This document shows, piece after piece, positions 16,567 through 25,600 of a DNA stretch of 64,000 nucleotides. The stretch spans positions 124,001 to 188,000 of the forward strand of contig NZ_JAIMCA010000004.1 of NCBI RefSeq assembly GCF_025499465.1. Direction: 5' to 3'. The notes under the pieces are model-generated. The model was not told the DNA's origin and made no database searches. It saw only the letters and a program-made list of their open reading frames with translations. This stretch comes from Allobosea sp. BH3. Its GTDB lineage: Bacteria > Pseudomonadota > Alphaproteobacteria > Rhizobiales > Beijerinckiaceae. The first letter of the stretch is position 1. Every line of letters starts with the position of its first letter. The position numbers and the translations under genes were made by a program.

Positions 16567-17610
16567 TCAATTGGCGCTGGCGATGCGGCCGGAGGCGGAG
16601 GGCTGGACGGAGATCCGCCCCTGCCCGCTCACCCTGCCCTGCAGCACGCGCTTGGACTGGGGGTTGGTGACGGAGATGACGTCTCCCATGGCGCCGGCCT
16701 CGTTGGCCCGGCCGCGCAGGGTGATGACCAGTCCCGGGGTTTCGTAGCTGATCGTGACGAGGTCGCCCTTGCCGACGATCTCCTCGCGCTGGACGTCGCC
16801 GCTGCGCAGCGGCGCCCCGGCGAGCAGCGCCCGGCGCGCCACCTTGTCGATGGCGCCGCGGACGTCGGAGAGGATTTCCGTGCCCTGCCCGTCGCGCGGG
16901 CGGCGCTCCAGCGAGACATCGTCCTTGGTCAGCGTCTCGCCGCGTGCGATCGCCCGCTTCGGCACCACGACCTCTACGGTCTCGACGAGCTGGCCCGAGA
17001 TGCGCAGCGGCTTCAGCCGCATCGCCATGCTGCCCGGCACGGCGAGCCGCGCCTGCAGGCGCCGCGTGCGGGCGTCGAAGGACAGGTCGATCACACCGAC
17101 ATCGCCGGTGAGCTCGGGCTCGACCGCGATGGCCGGCGCGCCGCCGTCGATGGCCAGAGCAAAGAGCCGTGCATCGACGCCGAAGCGCTCCTGCAGGCCC
17201 GCCTTCACGGCAGCCTCCAGATCGGCGGCCGTGATGCGGCGCGCGGCGCGCGTCACCACGACCTGGGCGAAGCCATGGCTCTCCAGCTCGGACACCTCGC
17301 GCACGACGCCGGCGGCGCGCGCCGCCTCGACGATGCGCGCGACCTGGATCGTGCCCGTCTCGCCCAGGCCCGGGGCCCGGAAGGCAGCCGTGGTGGCAGC
17401 ATCGCCAGCGAGGCCGGGAATGAGATCGCCGAAGGTGACGAGATCGCGCGAGAGGCTGACCTCGGATTTGAGCCGGAGCTTCTGCGGCAGAACGGGCGCC
17501 GGTGCGGCCGTCACAGCGGCGACCGAGACCGGCGCGGAAACCTTCGGCTGGGGCGCGGCGAATGCGGCGGCGCTCGAGAGAACGAAGGCTGCGAGAGACA
17601 GACGGATCAT
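16567..17610 (-). CDS. flgA: Flagellar P-ring assembly chaperone FlgA
   Basis: A periplasmic protein needed for P-ring (FlgI) assembly. It starts with a signal peptide (MIRLSLAAFVLSSAAAFAA). The C-terminal half carries the SAF/FlgA domain: VVVPKRAIARGETLTKDDV, ARRALLAGAPLRSGDVQREEIVGKGD, and an end rich in beta strands (VISVTNPQSKRVLQGRVSG). At 347 residues it is longer than the classical enteric protein because of an extra N-terminal module, which is usual in Hyphomicrobiales. It lies between flgG (16 bp upstream) and flgH. The partner P-ring gene flgI is about 44 kb away at 61037. Confidence 0.93.
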   Translation of the reverse strand: MIRLSLAAFVLSSAAAFAAPQPKVSAPVSVAAVTAAPAPVLPQKLRLKSEVSLSRDLVTFGDLIPGLAGDAATTAAFRAPGLGETGTIQVARIVEAARAAGVVREVSELESHGFAQVVVTRAARRITAADLEAAVKAGLQERFGVDARLFALAIDGGAPAIAVEPELTGDVGVIDLSFDARTRRLQARLAVPGSMAMRLKPLRISGQLVETVEVVVPKRAIARGETLTKDDVSLERRPRDGQGTEILSDVRGAIDKVARRALLAGAPLRSGDVQREEIVGKGDLVTISYETPGLVITLRGRANEAGAMGDVISVTNPQSKRVLQGRVSGQGRISVQPSASGRIASAN

Positions 17611-17626
17611 GATGCGCGCTCCCCTG

Positions 17627-18418
17627 CTAGCCGCGGAACATCTGGGTGGTCGCCGACATCATCTGGTCGGCGGCGGTGATGACCTTGGAGTTCATCTCGT
17701 AGGCGCGCTGCGCCGCGATCAGCGAGGTCAGCTCGGTCACGGCCTGGACGTTGCCTTCTTCGAGGTAGTTCTGCTGGAGCGTGCCGAAGCCCTCGCCGCC
17801 GCCGAAGCCGTCGATCGGCTGGCCCGATGCCGCCGTCTCGATGAAGAGGTTGTCGCCGATCGATTCGAGGCCGACCTTGTTGACGAAGCGCGCGAGCTGG
17901 ATCTGGCCGAGCTGCTGCGGGGCCGTCTGCCCCGGCATCTGCGCCTCGACCATGCCTTGCGCGTTGACGCTGACGCTGGTGGCGTTGTTCGGCACGGTGA
18001 TACCGGGCTGCACCTGATAGCCGTCGCGCGTGACGATCTGGCCCTGCGAATCGAGGTCGAAGGAGCCGTCACGGCTAAAAGCGGTCCGCCCGTCCGGCAT
18101 CTGGATGCGGAAGAAGCCCTCGCCGCGAACGGCGAGATCATAGGGCTTCTCGGTCGGCGTGATGTTGCCCTGCGTCATGACCCGGCCGGTCGAAACCGTC
18201 TTGACGCCGGAGCCGACGAAGGTGCCCGCCGGCGCCTGGGTGTTCTGGTCGGAGGTGTTCGCGCCCGCCCGCCGGAAGTTCTCGTAGAGCAGGTCCTGGA
18301 AATGAACCTGCTGGCGCTTGTAGCCCGTGGTCCGCACGTTGGCGATGTTGTTGGAGATGACCTGGACGTTCATCTCCTGGGCCATCATGCCCGTTGCGGC
18401 TGTCTGCATGGCGCGCAT
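17627..18418 (-). CDS. flgG: Flagellar distal rod protein FlgG
   Basis: A 263-residue distal rod protein. The N-terminal helix with NVQVISNNIANVRTTGYKRQ and the C-terminal GNVQAVTELTSLIAAQRAYEMNSKVI are the rod/hook family signatures, and the centre has PTEKPYDLAVRGEGFFRIQMPDGRTAFSRDGSF. It has no cleavable signal, because it is exported by the flagellar type III system. It sits 15 bp behind flgF and 16 bp before flgA in a single transcription unit. Confidence 0.96.
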   Translation of the reverse strand: MRAMQTAATGMMAQEMNVQVISNNIANVRTTGYKRQQVHFQDLLYENFRRAGANTSDQNTQAPAGTFVGSGVKTVSTGRVMTQGNITPTEKPYDLAVRGEGFFRIQMPDGRTAFSRDGSFDLDSQGQIVTRDGYQVQPGITVPNNATSVSVNAQGMVEAQMPGQTAPQQLGQIQLARFVNKVGLESIGDNLFIETAASGQPIDGFGGGEGFGTLQQNYLEEGNVQAVTELTSLIAAQRAYEMNSKVITAADQMMSATTQMFRG

Positions 18419-18433
18419 GGCGCTTGCTCCTTA

Positions 18434-19177
18434 TCAGGCTTGCTGGTCGGCCAGGCGCGAGATCGCCCGGCTGCGCAGTTCATCGGACCTGCTGATCATG
18501 TTCGCGACGCTCTGGTAGTTGCGCTGCACCTCCATCAGACGGGTCATCTCGACCACGGCCTTGACGTTCGAACGCTCGATCGCGCCGGGCTCCAGCCGCG
18601 CCAGCGGCCCTGCCGGCTGCGCGGGCACGGACGAGGAGAACAGGTTGGTACCGTCGTTCGCGAGGTCCCGCGGATTGGCGAAGGTCACCTGCCGCAGCCG
18701 GCCGCGCACGCCCTGGTCGCTGGTCACGGTGCCGTCGGGCGCGATCCGCATGTCGTATTCGGCCGCGCCGAAGGTGATCGGGCCCGCCTCGCCCATCACC
18801 GCGAGGCCGGTCTGGGTGACGAGCCGTCCCTGCCGGTCGACGGTCAGCGAGCCCGCGCGGGTGTAGCGTTCGCCGTTCGGCGTCTGCGCGACCAGGTAGT
18901 TGTCGTCCTTGAGCGCGACGTCGAGCGGGTTGCCGGTGCGCTCGATCACGCCCTGCGACAGGTCGAGCGGCGTGCCCTTGTCGATGACATAGGAGAGCGG
19001 CCGGTCGAGCGGCTTGAAGGCCTCTGCCTTGGCGCGCGGCATGATGTATTCGTTGAAGCGCGCGCTGCGCGCCTTGAATCCATTGGTGCCGACATTCGCC
19101 ATGTTGTTGGCGATGACGTCCAGCTCGCGCGCCAGGGCCACCTGGCGCGACAGGCCGACGAGAAGCGCATTCTCCAC
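18434..19177 (-). CDS. flgF: Flagellar proximal rod protein FlgF
   Basis: A 247-residue rod protein. It starts MENALLVGLSRQVALARELD and has IANNMANVGTNGFKARSARF and the C-terminal ERSNVKAVVEMTRLMEVQRNYQ. The DxxLDVALKDDNYLVAQTPNG stretch separates it from FlgG. It is the first gene of flgF-flgG-flgA-flgH and faces fliL across a 285-bp region that contains a CtrA-type box and an AT-rich inverted repeat. Confidence 0.93.
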   Translation of the reverse strand: MENALLVGLSRQVALARELDVIANNMANVGTNGFKARSARFNEYIMPRAKAEAFKPLDRPLSYVIDKGTPLDLSQGVIERTGNPLDVALKDDNYLVAQTPNGERYTRAGSLTVDRQGRLVTQTGLAVMGEAGPITFGAAEYDMRIAPDGTVTSDQGVRGRLRQVTFANPRDLANDGTNLFSSSVPAQPAGPLARLEPGAIERSNVKAVVEMTRLMEVQRNYQSVANMISRSDELRSRAISRLADQQA

Positions 19178-19270
19178 GGCTCAACTCCCGATCTTGTCCC
19201 GCGACGACCTCGACGCTCCCCAGCGCAGTCGCCACGGCAAGACATCCGCAACCGGCATGCCAACCCGAGA

Positions 19271-19297
19271 AATTCAGCTAAATCTCTGAATTATAAT
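19271..19297. promoter_or_regulatory. AT-rich inverted repeat with TATAAT in flgF-fliL intergenic region
   Basis: AATTCAG (19271-19277) and CTGAATT (19286-19292) form a 7-bp inverted repeat. It runs into AATTATAATT, which gives a perfect TATAAT on both strands (plus 19292-19297, minus 19290-19295). No good -35 is at the proper distance, so activator-dependent promoters are possible. It lies about 100 bp upstream of flgF. Confidence 0.4.
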
Positions 19298-19380
19298 TGA
19301 TTTGGAGGTTACCCCCTCCCCATTCACACCCGGCACGAGCTGCTGAACCGGCAAGATTGACTCGGCAAATTCTGCCGCCC

Positions 19381-19396
19381 TTAACGACGCGTTAAC
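19381..19396. promoter_or_regulatory. CtrA-type box between flgF and fliL
   Basis: TTAA (19381-19384), seven bases, TTAAC (19392-19396): a perfect match to the CtrA consensus TTAA-N7-TTAAC. Read on the other strand it is TTAA-N7-TTAAG, one mismatch, so it could serve both divergent flagellar operons. It is 67 bp upstream of the fliL start. Confidence 0.7.
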
Positions 19397-19462
19397 CGTG
19401 ATTGGGGAAGCTCTGCAGGAACGGGGGCAGAAGCCGCCGACGGCCCGGGGCGTAGGATCGAG

Positions 19463-19972
19463 ATGGCTAAGAAGCCGAAGCCGAAGACGGACGACGAAGA
19501 CGCCTCCGGCGCTGACGCGCCGAAGAGCAAGAAGAAGCTCTTCATCATCGTGGGCGCCGTCGCCTTGCTGGCTGCCGGCGGCGGTGGCGGCTGGTTCTTC
19601 CTGAACAAGCCCAGCGCCGAGCAGACCGCGGCGGCCGAGGCTGCTGCGAAGGCCAAGAAGCCTGCCTCCTTCATCGAGATGAAGGACATGACGATCGGCA
19701 TGGCGGCATCGGGCCAGCAGGAACGCGCGCCACTGATGAAGATCAAGGTCGTGCTGGAAGTCTCCGATCCGAAGATCTCGGAGGATGTGAAGCCGCTGCT
19801 GCCGCGCGTCGAGGATGCCTTCCAGGTCTTCATGCGGGAGCTGCGCCCCTCGGACCTCGAAGGCTCGGCCGGCATGTATCGGCTGAAGGAGGAGCTGCTG
19901 CGGCGCGTCAACCTGACGGTCTATCCGGCCAAGGTGGATGCGGTGCTGTTCAAGGAACTGCTGGTGCAGTGA
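19463..19972 (+). CDS. fliL: Flagellar basal body-associated protein FliL
   Basis: A 169-residue inner-membrane protein that surrounds and supports the stator. A short charged N-terminus (KKPKPKTDDEDAS) is followed by one membrane helix (LFIIVGAVALLAAGGGGGWFF, given here in part) and a periplasmic domain with PASFIEMKDMTI, LMKIKVVLEVSDP and the C-terminal RRVNLTVYPAKVDAVLFKEL. It starts the plus-strand unit fliL-fliM-DUF6468-motE. A family A hairpin repeat lies between it and fliM. Confidence 0.92.
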   Translation: MAKKPKPKTDDEDASGADAPKSKKKLFIIVGAVALLAAGGGGGWFFLNKPSAEQTAAAEAAAKAKKPASFIEMKDMTIGMAASGQQERAPLMKIKVVLEVSDPKISEDVKPLLPRVEDAFQVFMRELRPSDLEGSAGMYRLKEELLRRVNLTVYPAKVDAVLFKELLVQ

Positions 19973-19984
19973 GTGGGCTGAATT

Positions 19985-20021
19985 CGGATCGAAAAGCGGA
20001 AGCCGGTTTTCGGTTCGATGC
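19985..20021. repeat. Hairpin repeat, family A short relative
   Basis: CGGATCGAAAAGCGGAAGCC followed by GGTTTTCGGTTCGATGC resembles the 46-nt family A hairpins (1801, 36741, 60776) but is shorter and less regular. It lies in the 90 bp between fliL and fliM. Confidence 0.6.
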
Positions 20022-20061
20022 AAAAGCAATCTAGACCCCACGCAGAGATGACGACGGAACG

Positions 20062-21189
20062 ATGAGCACCGATCGCGACAATTCCCTTCCCGGCGACGAG
20101 CCGCTGACGCCGGAGAACATGGCGGCCGGCTGGGTCGCCATGCCCGAAGTCGTCATCGAGGACGGCGAGCAGGAAGGCGGCACCGACCGTCTGATGTCGC
20201 AGGACGAAATCGACACGATGCTCGGTTTCACCAGCGGCGACGACAAGGATGACCGCAACGGCATCCAGGCGATCGTCGATTCGGGCTCGGTCGCCTATGA
20301 ACGCCTGCCGATGCTCGAGATCATCTTCGAGCGTCTCGTGCGCCTGCTCTCGACCAGCCTGCGCAACTTCTTCACGGACAATGTCGAGGTTACGCTCGAG
20401 AGCATCCGCTCGGTGCGCTTCGGCGACTACATCAACTCGATCTCGCAGCCGGCGCTGCTCTCGGTCTTCAAGGCCGAGGAATGGGACAATTTCGGCCTCG
20501 TCACCATCGAGTCGGCGCTGATCTACTCGGTGCTGGACACGCTCTTCGGCGGCAAGCGCGGCCAGCCCGCCCCGCGCATCGACGGGCGCCCCTTCACCTC
20601 GATCGAGATCCGGCTGATCCGCCGCGTCATCGCGCTCGTGCTGAGCGATGCGGAAGCGGCCTTCAAGCCGCTCTCGCCGGTGAGCTTCACCATCGACCGC
20701 GTCGAATCGAACCCCCGCTTCGTCTCGATCTCGCGCCCGGCGAATGCCGCGATCCGCGTCGAACTGCGCTTCGACATGGAAGGTCGCGGCGGCGCGCTGC
20801 ACATCCTGCTGCCCTACGCCACCATCGAGCCGATCCGCGAGCTCCTGCTCGAAAGCTTCATGGGCGAGAAGCTGGGTCGCGATCCGACCTGGGAGAGCCA
20901 TCTCGCGACCGAGGTCTGGCAGGCGGATGTGGACGTCACCTGCGTGCTGCACGAGACGCAGATGCCGCTCAAGCGGATGATGCGGCTCGAGATCGGCGAC
21001 ACGCTGATGTTCGACGCGCGCCCCGACGCCTCCGTCTCGCTGCGCTGCGGCGATTTCATGGTCACCGACGGGCGGATCGGCCGCGTCGACGGCAAGATCG
21101 CCGTTCAGGTCACGAGCCCGCTGCGGCGCTCCAAGACCACGCTGGCGGCCTTCGACAGCCTCGCCAGTCAATTCGGCGCCACGAGCTGA
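20062..21189 (+). CDS. fliM: Flagellar motor switch protein FliM
   Basis: A 375-residue C-ring protein. The motif LMSQDEIDTMLGF (residues 44-56) matches the CheY-P binding segment, which is normally at the extreme N-terminus; here about 43 extra acidic residues precede it. The middle domain is clear (FERLVRLLSTSLRNFFTDNVEV, GLVTIESALIYSVLDTLFGG) and the C-terminal SpoA domain includes MRLEIGDTLMFDARPDASVSLRCGD-type sequence. It is in the fliL unit, 15 bp before the DUF6468 gene. Confidence 0.93.
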   Translation: MSTDRDNSLPGDEPLTPENMAAGWVAMPEVVIEDGEQEGGTDRLMSQDEIDTMLGFTSGDDKDDRNGIQAIVDSGSVAYERLPMLEIIFERLVRLLSTSLRNFFTDNVEVTLESIRSVRFGDYINSISQPALLSVFKAEEWDNFGLVTIESALIYSVLDTLFGGKRGQPAPRIDGRPFTSIEIRLIRRVIALVLSDAEAAFKPLSPVSFTIDRVESNPRFVSISRPANAAIRVELRFDMEGRGGALHILLPYATIEPIRELLLESFMGEKLGRDPTWESHLATEVWQADVDVTCVLHETQMPLKRMMRLEIGDTLMFDARPDASVSLRCGDFMVTDGRIGRVDGKIAVQVTSPLRRSKTTLAAFDSLASQFGATS

Positions 21190-21203
21190 GACGGGATGTC
21201 ATC

Positions 21204-21653
21204 ATGATCAATCTCATCGCCGAAGCGCTCGTGGCCAGCCTGCTCGTCGCCACCATCATCACCTGCTTCGTGCTCTCCCGCCGGATCGAGCGCCTGAAGG
21301 CCGACGAGGCCGGCATGCGCCAGACCGTCGGCGCGCTGATCACCGCCACCGACAGCGCCGAACGTGCCATCAGCAGCCTGAAGCTGACCCTCGGCGATTG
21401 CGACCGCACGCTCGACGAGCGCCTGCGCACGGCCGAGCGCTATGCCGCCGACCTCCACGCCCAGGTCGAAGCCGGACATGCGGTGATGGATCGCATCGCC
21501 CAGATCGTCGCCGCGGCCAATCGCATCGGCCGGCCCGTCGCGGAGCCGGCCGCGGTCGAGACCTCCTCCGTCTCGCGCCTCGACGATGCCGCCAGGTCCG
21601 CCGCGGCGATCCGCAATCGCGCCGCCCGCCGGCTGGAGGAAAACGCGGCGTGA
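21204..21653 (+). CDS. DUF6468 protein of the flagellar cluster
   Basis: A 149-residue protein with one N-terminal membrane helix (LIAEALVASLLVATIITCFVL) followed by a long helical, charged region (RRIERLKADEAGMRQTVGAL ... AERAISSLKLTLGDC), probably coiled-coil. It matches what is annotated as DUF6468 between fliM and motE in Hyphomicrobiales. Its stop codon overlaps the GTG of the next gene (GTGA). Position suggests a motor-associated membrane protein; no function is proven. Confidence 0.75.
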   Translation: MINLIAEALVASLLVATIITCFVLSRRIERLKADEAGMRQTVGALITATDSAERAISSLKLTLGDCDRTLDERLRTAERYAADLHAQVEAGHAVMDRIAQIVAAANRIGRPVAEPAAVETSSVSRLDDAARSAAAIRNRAARRLEENAA

Positions 21654-22528
21654 TCGAACGGCCTCGCCTCCTTCCGGCCGTCATCCTCGGCGCCATGGGT
21701 CTCCTGGCGCTGAAGCTGCTTGCCTGGACGGGGGCGGATACCATCGTCAGCGAACGTCCGGCGCCCGCCAGCGTCGCCGCAGCGAAGCCAGCCGCAGCCA
21801 AACCCGCCGCCGGCAAGCCCTCATCCGGCAAGCAGGGCGACGCGGAGCCGGACGCTTGGGGCCTGGCCAAGATCATCGGGCGCGCCCACACCCCCGGCCG
21901 CTTCTTCGATCCCGAGACGACCGGCTCCAACCCCGCTCCGGATCCCAAGAAGGACCAGGAGAAGAAGGAAGCCGAGGCGAAGGCCGAGGCCGCCCGTGCC
22001 GCCAACCCCAACAACAAGGCCGCCATCATCAATGGCACAGCCCGCGCGGTCTCGCCGGCCGAGAAGGCGATCCTCGAACGCCTCGGCGAGCGGCGCGAGG
22101 AACTCGACAGCCGCATGCGCGAGCTGGAGATCCGCGAGCGCCTGCTCGACACCGCCGAGAAGCGACTCGACGGCCGTGTCGGAGATCTCAAGGCGCTGGA
22201 GGAGAAGACCAGCGTGGGAGGCCCCAAGCCGGCCGTCGAGGAAGCCAAGGCGATCCGCAACCTCGTCATCATGTACGAGGCGATGAAGCCCAAGGACGCC
22301 GCCCGCGTCTTCGACCGGCTCGGCCTCGACGTGCTGGTTCCGGTCGTCCAGCAGATGAACCCGCGCAAGATGTCCGAAGTGCTCGCGGCCATGGCGCCCG
22401 AGCGCGCCGAGAAGTTGACCGTCGCGCTGGCCACATCGAGCCGCTCCGCCCAGCCTGAAAGGCTCAGCGCCGAGGCACCCCTGCCGATCAACGAACTGCC
22501 CGCCATCGCCCCTGCGCCGCTGCGCTGA
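21650..22528 (+). CDS. motE: MotE family flagellar motor-associated protein
   Basis: A 292-residue protein. It has an N-terminal membrane/signal segment (LLPAVILGAMGLLALKLLAW), an Ala/Lys/Pro-rich linker, a long coiled coil (ERLGERREELDSRMRELEIR), and the C-terminal MgtE-N-like helical domain (YEAMKPKDAARVFDRLGLDV, MNPRKMSEVLAAMAPERAEK) that defines the MotE family. In rhizobia MotE is a periplasmic protein tied to the motility protein MotC. The GTG start at 21650 overlaps the previous stop; an ATG at 21695 would cut the membrane segment. Confidence 0.82.
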   Translation: MIERPRLLPAVILGAMGLLALKLLAWTGADTIVSERPAPASVAAAKPAAAKPAAGKPSSGKQGDAEPDAWGLAKIIGRAHTPGRFFDPETTGSNPAPDPKKDQEKKEAEAKAEAARAANPNNKAAIINGTARAVSPAEKAILERLGERREELDSRMRELEIRERLLDTAEKRLDGRVGDLKALEEKTSVGGPKPAVEEAKAIRNLVIMYEAMKPKDAARVFDRLGLDVLVPVVQQMNPRKMSEVLAAMAPERAEKLTVALATSSRSAQPERLSAEAPLPINELPAIAPAPLR

Positions 22529-22624
22529 GGGAGATGGTCGGCGCCTGCGCCGAAATCGCCTGTCGTTAAGACCGTATTATGGTTGACGCGGTAGCGTGCC
22601 CGAGGGCCGCTCCACCTCCGACGG

Positions 22625-25600
22625 ATGCGGCGTGGCCCGCTGTCGCGTTGGGTCGAGTGTTCCGGTTTGCGTCTGTCGCGTTCCTTCGCTTTCGGTATCG
22701 GGCTGGCCGCGCTCGCGCTTGCCGCCGGTCTCGACGCGCCTGCGCTCGCCGCAGGAGCCACCGTCCGCGGCGAGGCCATGCCCGCCGGCTTCGGGCGCCT
22801 CTCGCTGGCTTTTGAAGGGCCGGTCCAGACCCGCATCCTGACGTCCAATGGCGTCCTGATCGTCTCCTTCGGCACACCGGTCCAGGTCGACGTCGCCAAG
22901 ATCGCCCGCGAACTGCCGAACTATGTTTCCGTCGCCCGCGTCGATCCCGACGGGCGCGGCATGCGCTTCGCGCTGACCCAGCCCTACAAGGCGAACCTGA
23001 TCGAGGCCGGCGACAGGGCCTTCATCGACCTGCTGCCGCAAAGCTGGACCGGCGTCATGCCCGGGCCACCCGCGGATGCGCTCGCCGCCCTGACCGAGCG
23101 GCTGCGCCAGGCCGAGGCGAAGGCGCGACAGGCCGCCCGCGATCCCCTGCCCGCGATGCTCGGCCTGCGCGCAGCGAGCCTGCCGACGCTGGAGCGCCTG
23201 ATCTTTCAGGCACCGCCCGGCACCAAGCTGACCACCGCCCTGTCCGACGGCGCGCTGAAGCTCGGCTTCGACCGTGCGATGAATGTCGAGGCGCCCGCGA
23301 TCCGCAGCGCTCTGCCCGAGCAGGTGAAGCTCGCCGCGCTGGATTCCGGCACGGACAAGGTCGGGCTTACGCTCACCATCCCCAAGGACTGGCAGGTTCG
23401 CAGTTTCAACGACGAGACCGGCCTCGTCGTCGACCTGCTGCGCCCCGCGACCGCGAACGCATTGTCGCTCGCCGATCTCGAAAAGCTGCAACCCGAGGCC
23501 GCACCCGCCGCCGCTGCCAAGCCTGCGGAGGCCAAGCCGGGACAGCCCCAGCCGGCGGCTCAGCCCGCCGCGGCGCCTCCACAGGTCGCAGCGGCAGCCC
23601 CGGCCGCTCCCGAACCGCCTCCCGGGCCCGTCGGGATCTCGGCGGGCGAGAAGCGCCTCGATTTCCGCTTTCCCCGCCGGACGGGTGCCGCCGCCTTCCT
23701 CGACGCCGGCACGATGACGCTGGTCTTCGATACGCGCGACACCATCGACCCCGCCCATCTCAGCGGGCTGCTGCCGAAGCTGATCGCCGAGAGTTCGGTG
23801 ACGCGCGAAGGCCGGGCGACGCTGGTGCGCCTGCGCCTCACCGGGCAGCCCCTCGCCCGCTTCTTCGACGACGGCACAGGCTGGTCGCTCGACCTCGGCG
23901 AGAATGCCGGCAAGGCCTCCGTACCGATCGAACCGGCGCGCGGCACCGACGATCGCGAACAGACCATGCTCGCCGTGCCGATGCCGGGCCTCACCGGCGT
24001 GCACTGGCTGGAGAGTGGCCCCGCCGGCCTGCCCGCAGCCGTCGCGACGGCGACCGGCCCGGTGCGGTTGACGCCGAAGCCCTATCAATTCGTCGAGTTC
24101 GGTCTGCTGCAGACGGCTCAGGGGCTCGTCGTCCAGCCGCGCTCGGACGATATCATCGTGCGGGAAGGCACGGGCCAGGTCCGCATCGGCCGGGCCGGCG
24201 GCCTCACCGTCTCGCTCGACATCCCCGGCCCCGCGCGGCTGGCCGAGACGGAGACCGCCAAACAGGACGAGCCGCCGCTGCTCGACCCCGAGCTCTGGAC
24301 GAAGCTGCGCCGCGGCAACCTGCGTGAAACCGCACGCGACCTGATGCTCGACGTCACCGACGTCTCGCGCGGCCGCAAATCGCAGGCACGGTTGGCTCTC
24401 GCCCGCTTCTACGCCGCCAACGGCCTGATGCCGGAGGCCAGCGGCCCGCTGGACACGATGCTGGCGGACGATCCCACGACGCGCGACAAGAGGGAGCCGC
24501 ACTTCCTCAAGGGCGTCATCGCGGCGGGCATGCATCGCAACCCGCAGGCGCTCGCGGCCTTCGACGCAGCCCCGATCAAGGACGATGCCGAGGCGGGGCT
24601 CTGGCGCGCCCTGATCGAGCAGCGGCTCGGCCGTAGCGCGCAGGCGCTGGTCGGCTTCCGCCGGGGCGAACCGGCGCTCGACCGCTACCCCGCCGACCTC
24701 CAGGGCGAATTCCGCGAGGCGATGGCGCGTGCGGCCCTCGCCACGCAGGAAATCGGCGTCGCCGACCAGCAGGTGCAGCTGATTAGCGACCTTCCGCGAG
24801 GCAGCTTCGACGGCGAACGCCTCGCCCTGCTGCAGGCGCGGCTCAACGAAGTCAGCGGCCGGCCGGAAGCCGCGATGAACGGCTACAAGGCGCTGTTCGA
24901 AGCCAAGAGCCGGCCCGTGGCGGCGGAAGCCCAGCTTCTCGCCGTCAAGCTCGCCAATATCAGGCAGAACGGCGACATCTCGCCCGACGAGGCCATCGCC
25001 CGGCTGGAAACCGTCTCGGTGATCTGGCGCGGCGGCCGGCTGGAAATGGAGAGCCTGGCCGAACTCGGCCGGCTCTATGCCGACCAGCAGCGCTGGCGCG
25101 ACGCCTTCACCGTCGCCCGCCGGGCCAACGAGACCTTCCCCGACGACCCGCTGACGCGGCGCATGCATGACGAGACCGCCCAGCGCTTCGCCGAGCTGTT
25201 CGGCGGCCAGCATCTCGCCGCCCTGCCGCGCATCGAGGCGCTGGCGCTGTTCTACGACTTCAAGGAGTTCCTGCCGATCGGCCGGCGCGGCGACGAGATC
25301 ACGCGCCTCCTCGCCGACAGGCTGGTGGAGCTCGACCTGCTGGATCAGGCGGCCGAGATCCTGCGCTACCAGATGGAGCGCCGCCTGACCGGCGCCGCAC
25401 GCTCCACCGTCGCGGCACGTCTCGCCATGGTCGAGCTGATGAACGGCAAGCCGGCCGAAGCGCTGCGCGCGCTGGCCGCGACCCGGCTCGTCGAGCTGCC
25501 GGCCGACGTCAAGCGCGCTCGCCTCCTGCTCGAGGCCAAGGCGCTCTCGGATCTGTCCCGCACCGACCAGGCGCTGGAGATGCTCGAAGGCGAGAATGGC

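Noticed and set aside
22577..25213. 878-codon minus-strand frame opposite the AMIN-like/TPR gene
   Set aside because: Low-complexity Arg/Gly/Gln-rich translation without signal or domain; the plus strand has signal peptide and internal repeats.
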